A DNA stretch of 38,456 bases from contig JAGBLA010000047.1 in NCBI GenBank assembly GCA_017635675.1, positions 1 through 38,456 on the forward strand, read 5' to 3'. The notes below the pieces were generated by a model. That model was not told where the DNA came from and did not search any database. It saw nothing but the letters and a program-made list of their open reading frames with translations. This stretch comes from Ruminiclostridium sp. (GTDB taxonomy: Bacteria > Bacillota > Clostridia > Oscillospirales > Ruminococcaceae). A program made the position numbers and the translations under genes. This document shows, in pieces, positions 32,969-38,456 of the stretch (positions are counted from its first letter, which is position 1; each line of letters begins with the position of its first letter).

Positions 32969-33623
32969 AGTCATTTTCAAAGGAAAAAACTTTCTGCGTC
33001 TGCTGGATGGGCTTGGCACAGCGCTTGAAATAAGCGTCATCGCGGTGCTTATAAGCATACCGCTCGGTATTATCCTCGGAATTCTCATGGCGGGCAGAAA
33101 TCCTGTTATAAAGGCGGTTCTTCGGGTATATCTCGACTTTATCCGCATCATGCCGCAGCTCGTGCTGCTGTTTCTTGTATTCTTCGGCACGACAAAGGCA
33201 TGGGGCTGGGATCTTTCGGGAGAGGTATCATCGGTCATCGTGTTCTCAATGTGGGGCGCGGCAGAGATGAGCGACCTTGTGCGCGGATCGCTCGCGGCAA
33301 TACCGAAGCACCAGTACGAAAGCGCTCAGAGTCTCGGTTTCACGCCGCTGCAAACAAAGATATACATTATTATCCCTCAGACCGTAAGGCGGCTGATACC
33401 GCTTTCGATAAACCTTATAACACGAATGATAAAGACCACATCTCTCGTGCTTATGATAGGCGTTGTGGAAGTTCTCAAGGTAGCACAGCAGATAATCGAA
33501 GCCAACCGCATGACTGCGCCCGAAGCGGCATTCGGGGTATATCTGTTCGTATTCGCGCTGTATTTTGCGGCGTGCTTTATACCGAGCCTTTTCGCAAGGC
33601 ATCTTGAAAGGAAATGGAGCTGA
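32955..33623 (+). CDS. Polar amino-acid ABC transporter permease 2
   Basis: A second HisM-type permease of 222 residues forming a heterodimer with the upstream subunit. It has about five helices, DFIRIMPQLVLLFLVFFGTT and the contact loop GSLAAIPKHQYESAQSLGFTPLQ. The start at 32955 overlaps the first permease by 14 bp and its ribosome site (GGAAAGAAGG) is inside that gene. The ATPase gene begins five bases after its stop. No solute-binding protein is encoded in the operon. Confidence 0.92.
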   Translation: MWGIEVIFKGKNFLRLLDGLGTALEISVIAVLISIPLGIILGILMAGRNPVIKAVLRVYLDFIRIMPQLVLLFLVFFGTTKAWGWDLSGEVSSVIVFSMWGAAEMSDLVRGSLAAIPKHQYESAQSLGFTPLQTKIYIIIPQTVRRLIPLSINLITRMIKTTSLVLMIGVVEVLKVAQQIIEANRMTAPEAAFGVYLFVFALYFAACFIPSLFARHLERKWS

Positions 33624-33628
33624 TACGA

Positions 33629-34363
33629 ATGTCGGAACTGCTTGAAATAAAGCATCTAACAAAGAGCTTCGGCGAAAACATCATACTTAACGATATAAAC
33701 ATCACCGTAAAAAAAGGCGAGGTCGTTGTGATACTCGGCCCCTCGGGTTGCGGCAAAAGCACGCTCCTGCGGTGTATCAACGCGCTTGAGGATATACAGG
33801 GCGGTGAGATACTCATTGACGGAGAAAGCATCGGCAGGGGCAGCAGGAACATGGAAAAAGTCGGAATGGTTTTCCAGAGCTATGACCTTTTCCCACACCT
33901 GAACGTACTCGACAACATCACTCTCGCGCCGCGCAAGGTGCAGAAACGCGCAAGAGCCGACGCCGAGGCGGAAACCCGCGAGCTGCTGAAACGCGTGGGG
34001 CTGTCAGACAAGGAAAAAAGCCTGCCGCGGGAGCTGTCCGGCGGTCAGAAACAGCGTGCCGCGATAGTGAGAGCGCTGATAATGCACCCGGAGCTCCTGC
34101 TTTTTGACGAGGTGACCGCTGCGCTCGACCCCGAAATGGTGAGAGAAGTTCTTGAAGTCATTCTCGACCTCGCAAAGCAGGGTCGCACGATGATGATAGT
34201 CACCCATGAAATGCAGTTTGCAAAAGCCATAGCCGACCGCGTGATAATGATAGACGGCGGCAGCATAGTCGAGGAGGCTCCGCCCGCACGGTTCTTCACC
34301 GCTCCCGCCACGGAGCGCGCACGAAAGTTCCTCGACACATTCACCTACGAAAGCGTAAGATAA
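33629..34363 (+). CDS. Polar amino-acid ABC transporter ATPase
   Basis: A 244-residue nucleotide-binding subunit. Walker A is GPSGCGKST, the Q-loop is VFQSYDLFPHL, the signature is LSGGQKQRAAIVRAL, Walker B is LLLFDEVTAALDPE and the switch His is in IVTHEM. It belongs to the GlnQ/HisP group. The ATG at 33629 has GGAG nine bases upstream; an ATG at 33614 overlaps the permease and is less well placed. It ends the operon before a bidirectional terminator. The binding protein must come from elsewhere in the genome. Confidence 0.95.
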   Translation: MSELLEIKHLTKSFGENIILNDINITVKKGEVVVILGPSGCGKSTLLRCINALEDIQGGEILIDGESIGRGSRNMEKVGMVFQSYDLFPHLNVLDNITLAPRKVQKRARADAEAETRELLKRVGLSDKEKSLPRELSGGQKQRAAIVRALIMHPELLLFDEVTAALDPEMVREVLEVILDLAKQGRTMMIVTHEMQFAKAIADRVIMIDGGSIVEEAPPARFFTAPATERARKFLDTFTYESVR

Positions 34364-34373
34364 CATAAAAATA

Positions 34374-34405
34374 AGCCCCGTGAGTCTTAGTCTCACGGGG
34401 CGTTT
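34374..34405 (-). terminator. Shared terminator of the ABC and sulfur operons
   Basis: A 10-bp perfect stem GCCCCGTGAG/CTCACGGGGC (34375-34384, 34392-34401). The minus-strand side is followed by TTATTTTTAT, the plus side by GTTTCTT. It lies between the convergent ABC and sulfur operons. Confidence 0.82.
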
Positions 34406-34406
34406 C

Positions 34407-34814
34407 TTATTCAATTACCAGCTCTTCCTTGACGGCGGTATCGCCTTCGATGTGAAAGGAATTGAGTACGGGGTCATCGTTCATGAGCGAGAGTATCATG
34501 TAGCTCGCGGTGCTGTCATAAGCAAGCCGCTTGTCCTCGTCCGAGGGACGTGAGGGAGAGACGGGGTGGGAATGCCAGTTACCGAGCTGCTCAAGCCCGT
34601 TGGCGCGCATATCCTTCACCGCCGCAAGCTGTTCACGCGGGTCAAGGGTAAAGTGCTCCTCGGCATGGTCGGTATTGGTGAGGATATACACTTTTTCGAT
34701 AATCTTGTCATCGCCGTCAAAGCGTCCCGCGATAAGCCCGCAGGCTTCCACGGGAGCCTCCTTTTTCGCGTGGGCGAGGATAGTTTCATAGTCGCTCCTG
34801 CGCATCTTTATCAT
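34407..34814 (-). CDS. JAMM/MPN metalloprotease, HcyD- or Mec+-like
   Basis: A 135-residue zinc peptidase of the M67 clan. The JAMM residues are all present: Glu23 in EACGLI, His81 and His83 in NWHSHPVSP, Ser91, and Asp94 in the HxHPx6SxxD pattern. Bacterial relatives trim the C-terminus of ubiquitin-like sulfur carriers (HcyD in Wolinella) or release cysteine from CysO (Mec+ in Mycobacterium). Here the carrier gene two positions upstream encodes a C-terminus GGGAV, giving a direct reason for the protease: removal of Ala-Val. ATGA overlap with the ThiF-like gene. Last gene of the operon. Confidence 0.9.
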   Translation of the reverse strand: MIKMRRSDYETILAHAKKEAPVEACGLIAGRFDGDDKIIEKVYILTNTDHAEEHFTLDPREQLAAVKDMRANGLEQLGNWHSHPVSPSRPSDEDKRLAYDSTASYMILSLMNDDPVLNSFHIEGDTAVKEELVIE

Positions 34815-35617
34815 TTCATATCACACTCCGCCTGTTCGTAATCTATAAGCTCCGTTATCGTCGGGTGGTCTCCGCAGACCGCGCAGTTATGCGTATCCGG
34901 CGGCAGCTTTACCTTGTGCCACTCCATTTTCAGCGCGTCAAAAGTCAGCAGATACCCCGTCAGAAGCTCGCCTGCGCCGACAATGTACTTTACAGCCTCC
35001 ATAGCCTGCAAAGAGCCGATCACGCCGCCCATAGCTCCGATAACTCCCGCCTGCTTGCAGGTCGGCACAGCGTCCTTCGGCGGCGGATTTTTGAAGACAC
35101 AGCGATAGCACGGACCCTGTCCCGGCACATAAGTCATAAGCTGTCCCTTGAAACGTATGATACCCGCGTGTGAAAACGGTTTCTTCGCCATTACGCACGC
35201 GTCGTTTATCAGAAACTTCGCGGGGAAATTGTCCGTGCCGTCAAGTATGAAATCATAGTCCGAGATCAGATCAAGCACGTTCTCGCTCGTAACGAATGTG
35301 TGGTACGTTTTCACCGTTACGTCGGGGTTTATGGCTTCCATTGTTTCTTTCGCGGACTGTACCTTGGGCTTTCCGATGTCGGCGGTAGTGTGTATGACCT
35401 GCCGCTGCAGGTTTGAGAGATCCACCTCGTCCGCGTCAACGATACCGATAGTTCCTACGCCCGCCGCAGCGAGGTACAGCGCCGCAGGTGCTCCCAGTCC
35501 GCCCGCGCCGATTATCAGCACCTTCGCCTGTGAGAGCTTCTTCTGTCCCTTCGCGCCTACCTCTTTCAGAATTATATGTCGGGAGTAGCGCTCAAGCTGT
35601 TCATTCGTGAATGCCAT
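34811..35617 (-). CDS. ThiF/MoeB-family sulfur-carrier adenylyltransferase
   Basis: An E1-like enzyme of 268 residues that adenylates the C-terminal glycine of a sulfur carrier so that sulfur can be loaded as a thiocarboxylate. The ATP site GAGGLG is at 37-42, followed by DADEVDLSNLQRQ, DGTDNF (126-131), the zinc cysteines Cys170/Cys173 (CYRC) and Cys245/Cys248 (CAVC), and a Cys187 in VPTCKQAG, at the position of the conserved ThiF/MoeB Cys. No rhodanese domain is fused, so sulfur must come through another protein. Its ATG overlaps the carrier stop by one base, and the Shine-Dalgarno sequence lies in the carrier's last glycine codons. Confidence 0.94.
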   Translation of the reverse strand: MAFTNEQLERYSRHIILKEVGAKGQKKLSQAKVLIIGAGGLGAPAALYLAAAGVGTIGIVDADEVDLSNLQRQVIHTTADIGKPKVQSAKETMEAINPDVTVKTYHTFVTSENVLDLISDYDFILDGTDNFPAKFLINDACVMAKKPFSHAGIIRFKGQLMTYVPGQGPCYRCVFKNPPPKDAVPTCKQAGVIGAMGGVIGSLQAMEAVKYIVGAGELLTGYLLTFDALKMEWHKVKLPPDTHNCAVCGDHPTITELIDYEQAECDMK

Positions 35618-35826
35618 TACACCGCACCTCCGCCCATGAAGTACAGAAATTCCACAGTATCGCCGTCACTGAGCGTTTTTTCGGCAAGCTGTGAGTTCTC
35701 CACAAATTCATCGTTCACCGTGACCGTGACGTACTGCGGTGTCTCCACGTTTTCAAGCTCCACGAGCTGTGCGACGGTTATCCCGTCAGCGTATTCCTTT
35801 ATTTTACCTGCAACTGTTATCTTCAT
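35617..35826 (-). CDS. ThiS-like sulfur carrier with masked C-terminus (HcyS-like)
   Basis: A 69-residue ubiquitin-fold sulfur carrier. The start MKITVAGKI and late DGDTVEFLYFMGGG follow ThiS/MoaD. The chain ends Gly65-Gly66-Gly67-Ala68-Val69, whereas active carriers end at Gly-Gly, so it must be trimmed by two residues before adenylation. The adjacent JAMM protease is the obvious processing enzyme. Not a thiamine ThiS: no thi genes are near, and metY is in the same operon. ATGA overlap with the thioredoxin gene. The function as donor for homocysteine synthesis rests on context and the Wolinella HcyS precedent. Confidence 0.9.
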   Translation of the reverse strand: MKITVAGKIKEYADGITVAQLVELENVETPQYVTVTVNDEFVENSQLAEKTLSDGDTVEFLYFMGGGAV

Positions 35827-36152
35827 GCCTTTGTCTCCTTTATCCGTTCATATTCTGTCATCAGCGCCTCTTTTTTGGTCATTCCGCGCAGCCGCGAAAT
35901 TTCCCTTCCCTCACTGAAAAATATCAGTGTGGGTGAAGCCTGTACATCGTACTGCTCCACAAGTCCGGGCTCATAGCCCGCATTCACCTTGTATATGCCG
36001 AGTTTGCCGTCAAGCTCGCTTTCGAGCTGTGAAAGCACAGGCGACAGCATCTTGCAGGGTACGCAGGAGTCCGAGTAGAACTCCACAAGTACCGGCTCAC
36101 GCGCACTCAGCACCTTGCTGCCGAAATCCGCCGCGGTTATCCTCTCCGCCAT
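35823..36152 (-). CDS. Thioredoxin-like protein of the sulfur operon
   Basis: A 109-residue thioredoxin fold with the redox pair Cys30-Val-Pro-Cys33 (DSCVPCK) and the cis-Pro loop ASPTLIFF. The CVPC active site differs from the canonical WCGPC and lacks the Trp, so its redox partner may be specific. It lies directly after the TusA-like gene with no intervening base and overlaps the sulfur carrier by ATGA. In this context it could reduce a persulfide or disulfide on TusA, the carrier or the ThiF-like enzyme. Confidence 0.92.
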   Translation of the reverse strand: MAERITAADFGSKVLSAREPVLVEFYSDSCVPCKMLSPVLSQLESELDGKLGIYKVNAGYEPGLVEQYDVQASPTLIFFSEGREISRLRGMTKKEALMTEYERIKETKA

Positions 36153-36398
36153 TCAATCACCGACCTTCTGTACGATAAGACGGTATGTTCCGTCATCGTT
36201 CTGCGCAAGCTCCAGTACCTTGTGACCCTCTTCCTTTAAGCTGCGCGGCACGTTCTGCACCGGCTCTCCGTCGTTGAGACGTATCTCAAGTATATTCCCG
36301 TCGTCAAGCTCCTCCAGAGCCACCTTTGCCTTTACGAAGGTTATCGGGCAGTTCACGTCGGTGATATCTACCGTATCTGTGATATTGAATTCAGCCAT
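36153..36398 (-). CDS. TusA/SirA-family sulfur-transfer protein
   Basis: An 81-residue TusA-like domain. The sulfur-binding Cys17-Pro18 is in DVNCPITFVKAKVALEEL, matching the CPxP-type family motif with Thr at the second Pro. TusA proteins accept persulfide sulfur from cysteine desulfurases or other donors and pass it on. It overlaps the metY stop by eight bases and is followed immediately by thioredoxin. Its likely role is delivery of sulfur to the thiocarboxylate carrier, replacing the rhodanese domain absent from the ThiF-like enzyme. Confidence 0.93.
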   Translation of the reverse strand: MAEFNITDTVDITDVNCPITFVKAKVALEELDDGNILEIRLNDGEPVQNVPRSLKEEGHKVLELAQNDDGTYRLIVQKVGD

Positions 36399-37626
36399 TT
36401 CCGTTGTCTCCTTTTATTGCGTTTTCAAAGTCATTTATAAGATCTCCGATGTCCTCGATGCCGACACTCACGCGTATCGTATCATCGTAAACTCCCGCTT
36501 TCTCGCGCTGCTCCTTTGTAGAGTGCAGGTATATTGTGCTTGCGGGGTGTATCACGAGGGTGCGTATATCACCTATATTCGTGGCGATAAGCGCGTATTT
36601 CAGGCGGTTTATCAGCGCAAATGCCTTTTCCCTGCTGCCCGCGCGTATCGTTAAGATACCGCCGCCCCTGCCGCCGAGCTGCGACTGTACAAGCGGGTAA
36701 TACGGGCTGCTTTCCAGCGCGGGGTAGTTTACCGTAACGCCGTCAAGGGAACTCAGATGCTCCGCAAGCTTTTTCGCGTTCGAGCATATCCGCTCCATAC
36801 GCAGCCCCAGCGTTTCCAGCCCAACCGAGCACATGAACGCGTTGAACGGCGACAAACAGGCTCCCGCATTGCGCCAGAATCCGTTTCTCAGCTTTGCGAG
36901 ATAGCTGTTCCTGCCAAAAATACGGTACTTTCCGAACTGCGGGAATTTCCCGCTGTCCCATCTGAAACTGCCGCTGTCAACTATAACTCCCGCTATCGAA
37001 TTGCCGCCGCCGTTTATGTACTTTGACGCGGAGTGGACTACGATATCCGCTCCGTGCTCAAACGGACGGACGAGGTAAGGCGTCGCCGTAGTGCTGTCTA
37101 TTATAAGCGGTATGCCGTTGTCGTGGCAGACACGCGCAACAGCGTCTATATCCACGACATCGAGCTTCGGGTTGCCGATAAGCTCGGTAAAAACCGCTTT
37201 CGTGCGCTCGTTTATGAGCGGCGCGATGCTTTCCGCAGTCACACTTTCGGCAAATCGGGCAGTTATCCCGAATCCGGCGAGGTCGCCGAACAGGTCTATC
37301 GTCCCGCCGAAAAGTCCTGACCCCGCGATGACCTCGTCACCCGCCTGCAGGATATTCAGCAAAGCCATAGTCACCGCTGACATTCCCGAGGAACACGCAA
37401 CTGCTCCTATGCCGCCCTCAAGAGCGGCAATCCGCTTCTCAAACGCAGAAACTGTAGGATTTCCGATACGGGAATATGAAAATCCCGGAGCACGGTTTGC
37501 GAAAACCTTTTCAAGCTCCTCGGCGCTCTCGTGAGCGAACGCGCTCACCTGATATACTGGCGTCTGTGTGGAGCCGTATCTGTCTTCCGCCGCCGCGCCA
37601 TGCAGCAGCGAAGTATTGAAACCCAT
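36391..37626 (-). CDS. metY: O-acetylhomoserine sulfhydrylase family enzyme
   Basis: A PLP-dependent enzyme of 411 residues from the Cys/Met metabolism family. The Schiff-base lysine is Lys202 in HSASKYINGG, with Asp177 and the YSRIGNPT phosphate loop near 51-58. MetY uses sulfide to convert O-acetylhomoserine to homocysteine; in Wolinella the sulfur comes from a protein thiocarboxylate. The operon partners here (carrier, E1-like enzyme, JAMM protease, TusA, thioredoxin) point to the same chemistry. The ATG at 37626 follows AAGGTCGGTGAT. First gene of a six-gene operon with a strong promoter. Cystathionine synthase or lyase activity is an alternative. Confidence 0.93.
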   Translation of the reverse strand: MGFNTSLLHGAAAEDRYGSTQTPVYQVSAFAHESAEELEKVFANRAPGFSYSRIGNPTVSAFEKRIAALEGGIGAVACSSGMSAVTMALLNILQAGDEVIAGSGLFGGTIDLFGDLAGFGITARFAESVTAESIAPLINERTKAVFTELIGNPKLDVVDIDAVARVCHDNGIPLIIDSTTATPYLVRPFEHGADIVVHSASKYINGGGNSIAGVIVDSGSFRWDSGKFPQFGKYRIFGRNSYLAKLRNGFWRNAGACLSPFNAFMCSVGLETLGLRMERICSNAKKLAEHLSSLDGVTVNYPALESSPYYPLVQSQLGGRGGGILTIRAGSREKAFALINRLKYALIATNIGDIRTLVIHPASTIYLHSTKEQREKAGVYDDTIRVSVGIEDIGDLINDFENAIKGDNGNG

Positions 37627-37658
37627 TTTATCACCGACCTTAGGTTCTTGTTACATTC

Positions 37659-37691
37659 ATTATACTCCCTATTTCATACCAAGTCAATAGG
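37659..37691 (-). promoter_or_regulatory. Promoter and shared motif of the metY operon
   Basis: On the minus strand TTGACT (37682-37687), 17 bp, TATAAT (37659-37664). The -35 is inside CCTATTGAC (37683-37691), which is also at the ABC promoter (32156-32164); the two spacers agree at about 10 of 17 positions. Confidence 0.82.
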
Positions 37692-37761
37692 AATTAAGCT
37701 AATTCTGCATATTATACATATATATTTAATAGGCTTTATCTTTTTTTATCTATTCCGACCA

Positions 37762-37790
37762 TTGCAAAAAGCGTGAAAAAATGTTATACT
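37762..37790 (+). promoter_or_regulatory. Promoter of the Rrf2 gene
   Basis: TTGCAA (37762-37767), 17 bp, TATACT (37785-37790), about 40 bp before the GTG start, divergent from metY. Confidence 0.7.
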
Positions 37791-37830
37791 TATTAAAACG
37801 ATAGGATTACGGTATTATAAGGAGGACACA

Positions 37831-38262
37831 GTGAAGATATCGTCAAAAGTCGAATGCGGGATAATCTCGCTTGTGGATATATGCATATACTCAAATGACA
37901 GCGTGGTGACGGTAATAAATATCTCCGCGCGTCAGAACATCTCGGCGAAGTACCTCGAACAGATACTCCCCCAGCTCAGACAGGCAAATATAATCAAAAG
38001 CGTCAAAGGCTCACACGGCGGCTATACGCTCACCCGTCCGGCCGACAAAATTACTCTGCGGGACGTTATAAACGCCCTTGACCGCACTGTCCTTGAAGAT
38101 TATTCCGTCAAAGAGGACTCACGTATCGCAAGCGCGGTCTCGGAGTGCCTGTGGAGCAAGATGACCGCGTATCTGCAAAGCTTCACGGACAGCGTTACAC
38201 TGCGTGACATCGCGGACAGGCTCGCTTCCGACAGTTCGGCTCAGCCGATGTACTATATATAG
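37831..38262 (+). CDS. Rrf2-family regulator, CymR-like
   Basis: A 143-residue winged-helix repressor of the Rrf2 family: N-terminal MKISSKVECGIISLVDI, recognition helix SAKYLEQILPQLRQANIIKSVKG and wing SHGGYTLTRP. The middle region holds at most one Cys (near ASAVSECLW), so the three-Cys iron-sulfur site of IscR is absent; CymR, the cysteine-metabolism repressor of Bacillus, also lacks it. Translation starts at GTG 37831 with AGGAGG. It is divergent from the sulfur operon and probably controls it and the ABC transporter through the CCTATTGAC sites. CymR works with CysK, which is not in the window. Confidence 0.9.
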   Translation: MKISSKVECGIISLVDICIYSNDSVVTVINISARQNISAKYLEQILPQLRQANIIKSVKGSHGGYTLTRPADKITLRDVINALDRTVLEDYSVKEDSRIASAVSECLWSKMTAYLQSFTDSVTLRDIADRLASDSSAQPMYYI

Positions 38263-38274
38263 GATCTCCCTTAC

Positions 38275-38314
38275 AAAGCAAAAGCACTCCGGTCATTCGG
38301 AGTGCTTTTGCTTT
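38275..38314 (+). terminator. Terminator of the Rrf2 gene
   Basis: A 17-bp perfect stem, AAAGCAAAAGCACTCCG with its complement, and a six-base loop; its 3' arm is T-rich. The repeat element starts two bases later. Confidence 0.8.
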
Positions 38315-38315
38315 A

Positions 38316-38456
38316 GGGTACCTCTAAAAACCGCTTTGAAAAGAGAAAATGAGATAGCTGCGTCGGATACAAGGAAAGCCGACGAAGCCGGGCTGGCGCC
38401 CGGTTAGGAGGTTTGACGCAGTAGACGGCGTGGCTAGCTCTTTTTCTCTCAAATTG
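38316..38456 (-). repeat. MITE-like repeat element, second copy (cut by window end)
   Basis: Starts GGGTACCTCTAAAAACCGC and is nearly identical to the reverse complement of 28021-28244 for about 105 bases, then resumes at the far end (TTTTTCTCTCAAATTG) after lacking roughly 66 internal bases. It runs off the window edge. The copy differs from the first by that internal deletion, as MITE families do. Confidence 0.82.

Noticed and set aside
35617-35826. Assignment of the small carrier and its neighbour as thiamine genes thiS and thiF
   Set aside because: No thiG, thiH, thiE or TPP riboswitch is present, the carrier tail is masked by Ala-Val, and metY, TusA and a JAMM protease share the operon.

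Overview
The window reads as a chromosomal segment of a Gram-positive Clostridia, most like Ruminococcus or other Oscillospiraceae. This is inferred from strong AGGAGG-type ribosome sites, near-consensus TTGACA/TATAAT promoters, frequent GTG and TTG starts, compact operons with ATGA overlaps, and family content (DUF6110, YesL/DUF624, DUF1653, DUF4956 with a VTC domain, Rrf2). No species can be named from sequence alone.

Layout. 1-1480: the 3' part of a tyrosine integrase facing the 3' end of tRNA-Pro(GGG), the usual edge of an integrated element. 1537-5330: DUF1653 protein, STAS anti-anti-sigma factor, SGNH hydrolase, D-aminoacyl-tRNA deacylase and a chemoreceptor. 5520-12254: murA with a structured leader, then a six-gene minus-strand run (malic enzyme, ruvX, a 41-residue membrane protein, cysS, two cyclophilin-like lipoproteins). 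12335-15535: secreted orphan protein, PHP phosphoesterase, YesL-like membrane protein. 15751-19122 (plus strand): uvrC, rsmD, coaD and a coiled-coil protein. 19185-23677: guaA behind an amino-acid permease fused to a hybrid histidine kinase. 23839-25356: tRNA-His, a flavodoxin behind a probable cobalamin-type riboswitch, and a membrane protein. 25583-27993: a P1B-type metal ATPase with DUF6110. 28418-30397: AraC regulator and a frameshifted alpha/beta hydrolase. 30649-32016: DUF4956 and a VTC polyphosphate polymerase. 32237-34363: two permeases and the ATPase of a polar amino-acid ABC transporter. 34407-37626: a minus-strand sulfur-assimilation operon. 37831-38262: an Rrf2 regulator.

The most interesting system is the six-gene operon at 34407-37626: MetY-type sulfhydrylase, TusA-like protein, thioredoxin, ThiS-like sulfur carrier, ThiF/MoeB-like adenylyltransferase and JAMM metalloprotease. 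The carrier ends in Gly-Gly-Gly-Ala-Val, so its Gly-Gly end is masked and the protease would have to trim Ala-Val before activation. This matches protein-thiocarboxylate-dependent homocysteine synthesis (HcyS/HcyF/HcyD/MetY of Wolinella), here with added TusA and thioredoxin genes. The metY promoter and the nearby ABC-transporter promoter share a CCTATTGAC motif over the -35 box, and a CymR-like Rrf2 gene is divergent from metY, suggesting one sulfur regulon.

Other points of note are a transporter-kinase fusion translationally coupled to guaA, a MITE-like repeat family with three copies (28021, 30454, 38316), OmpR-type 11-bp direct repeats before the polyphosphate polymerase, and a 7-A frameshift near the start of the hydrolase.
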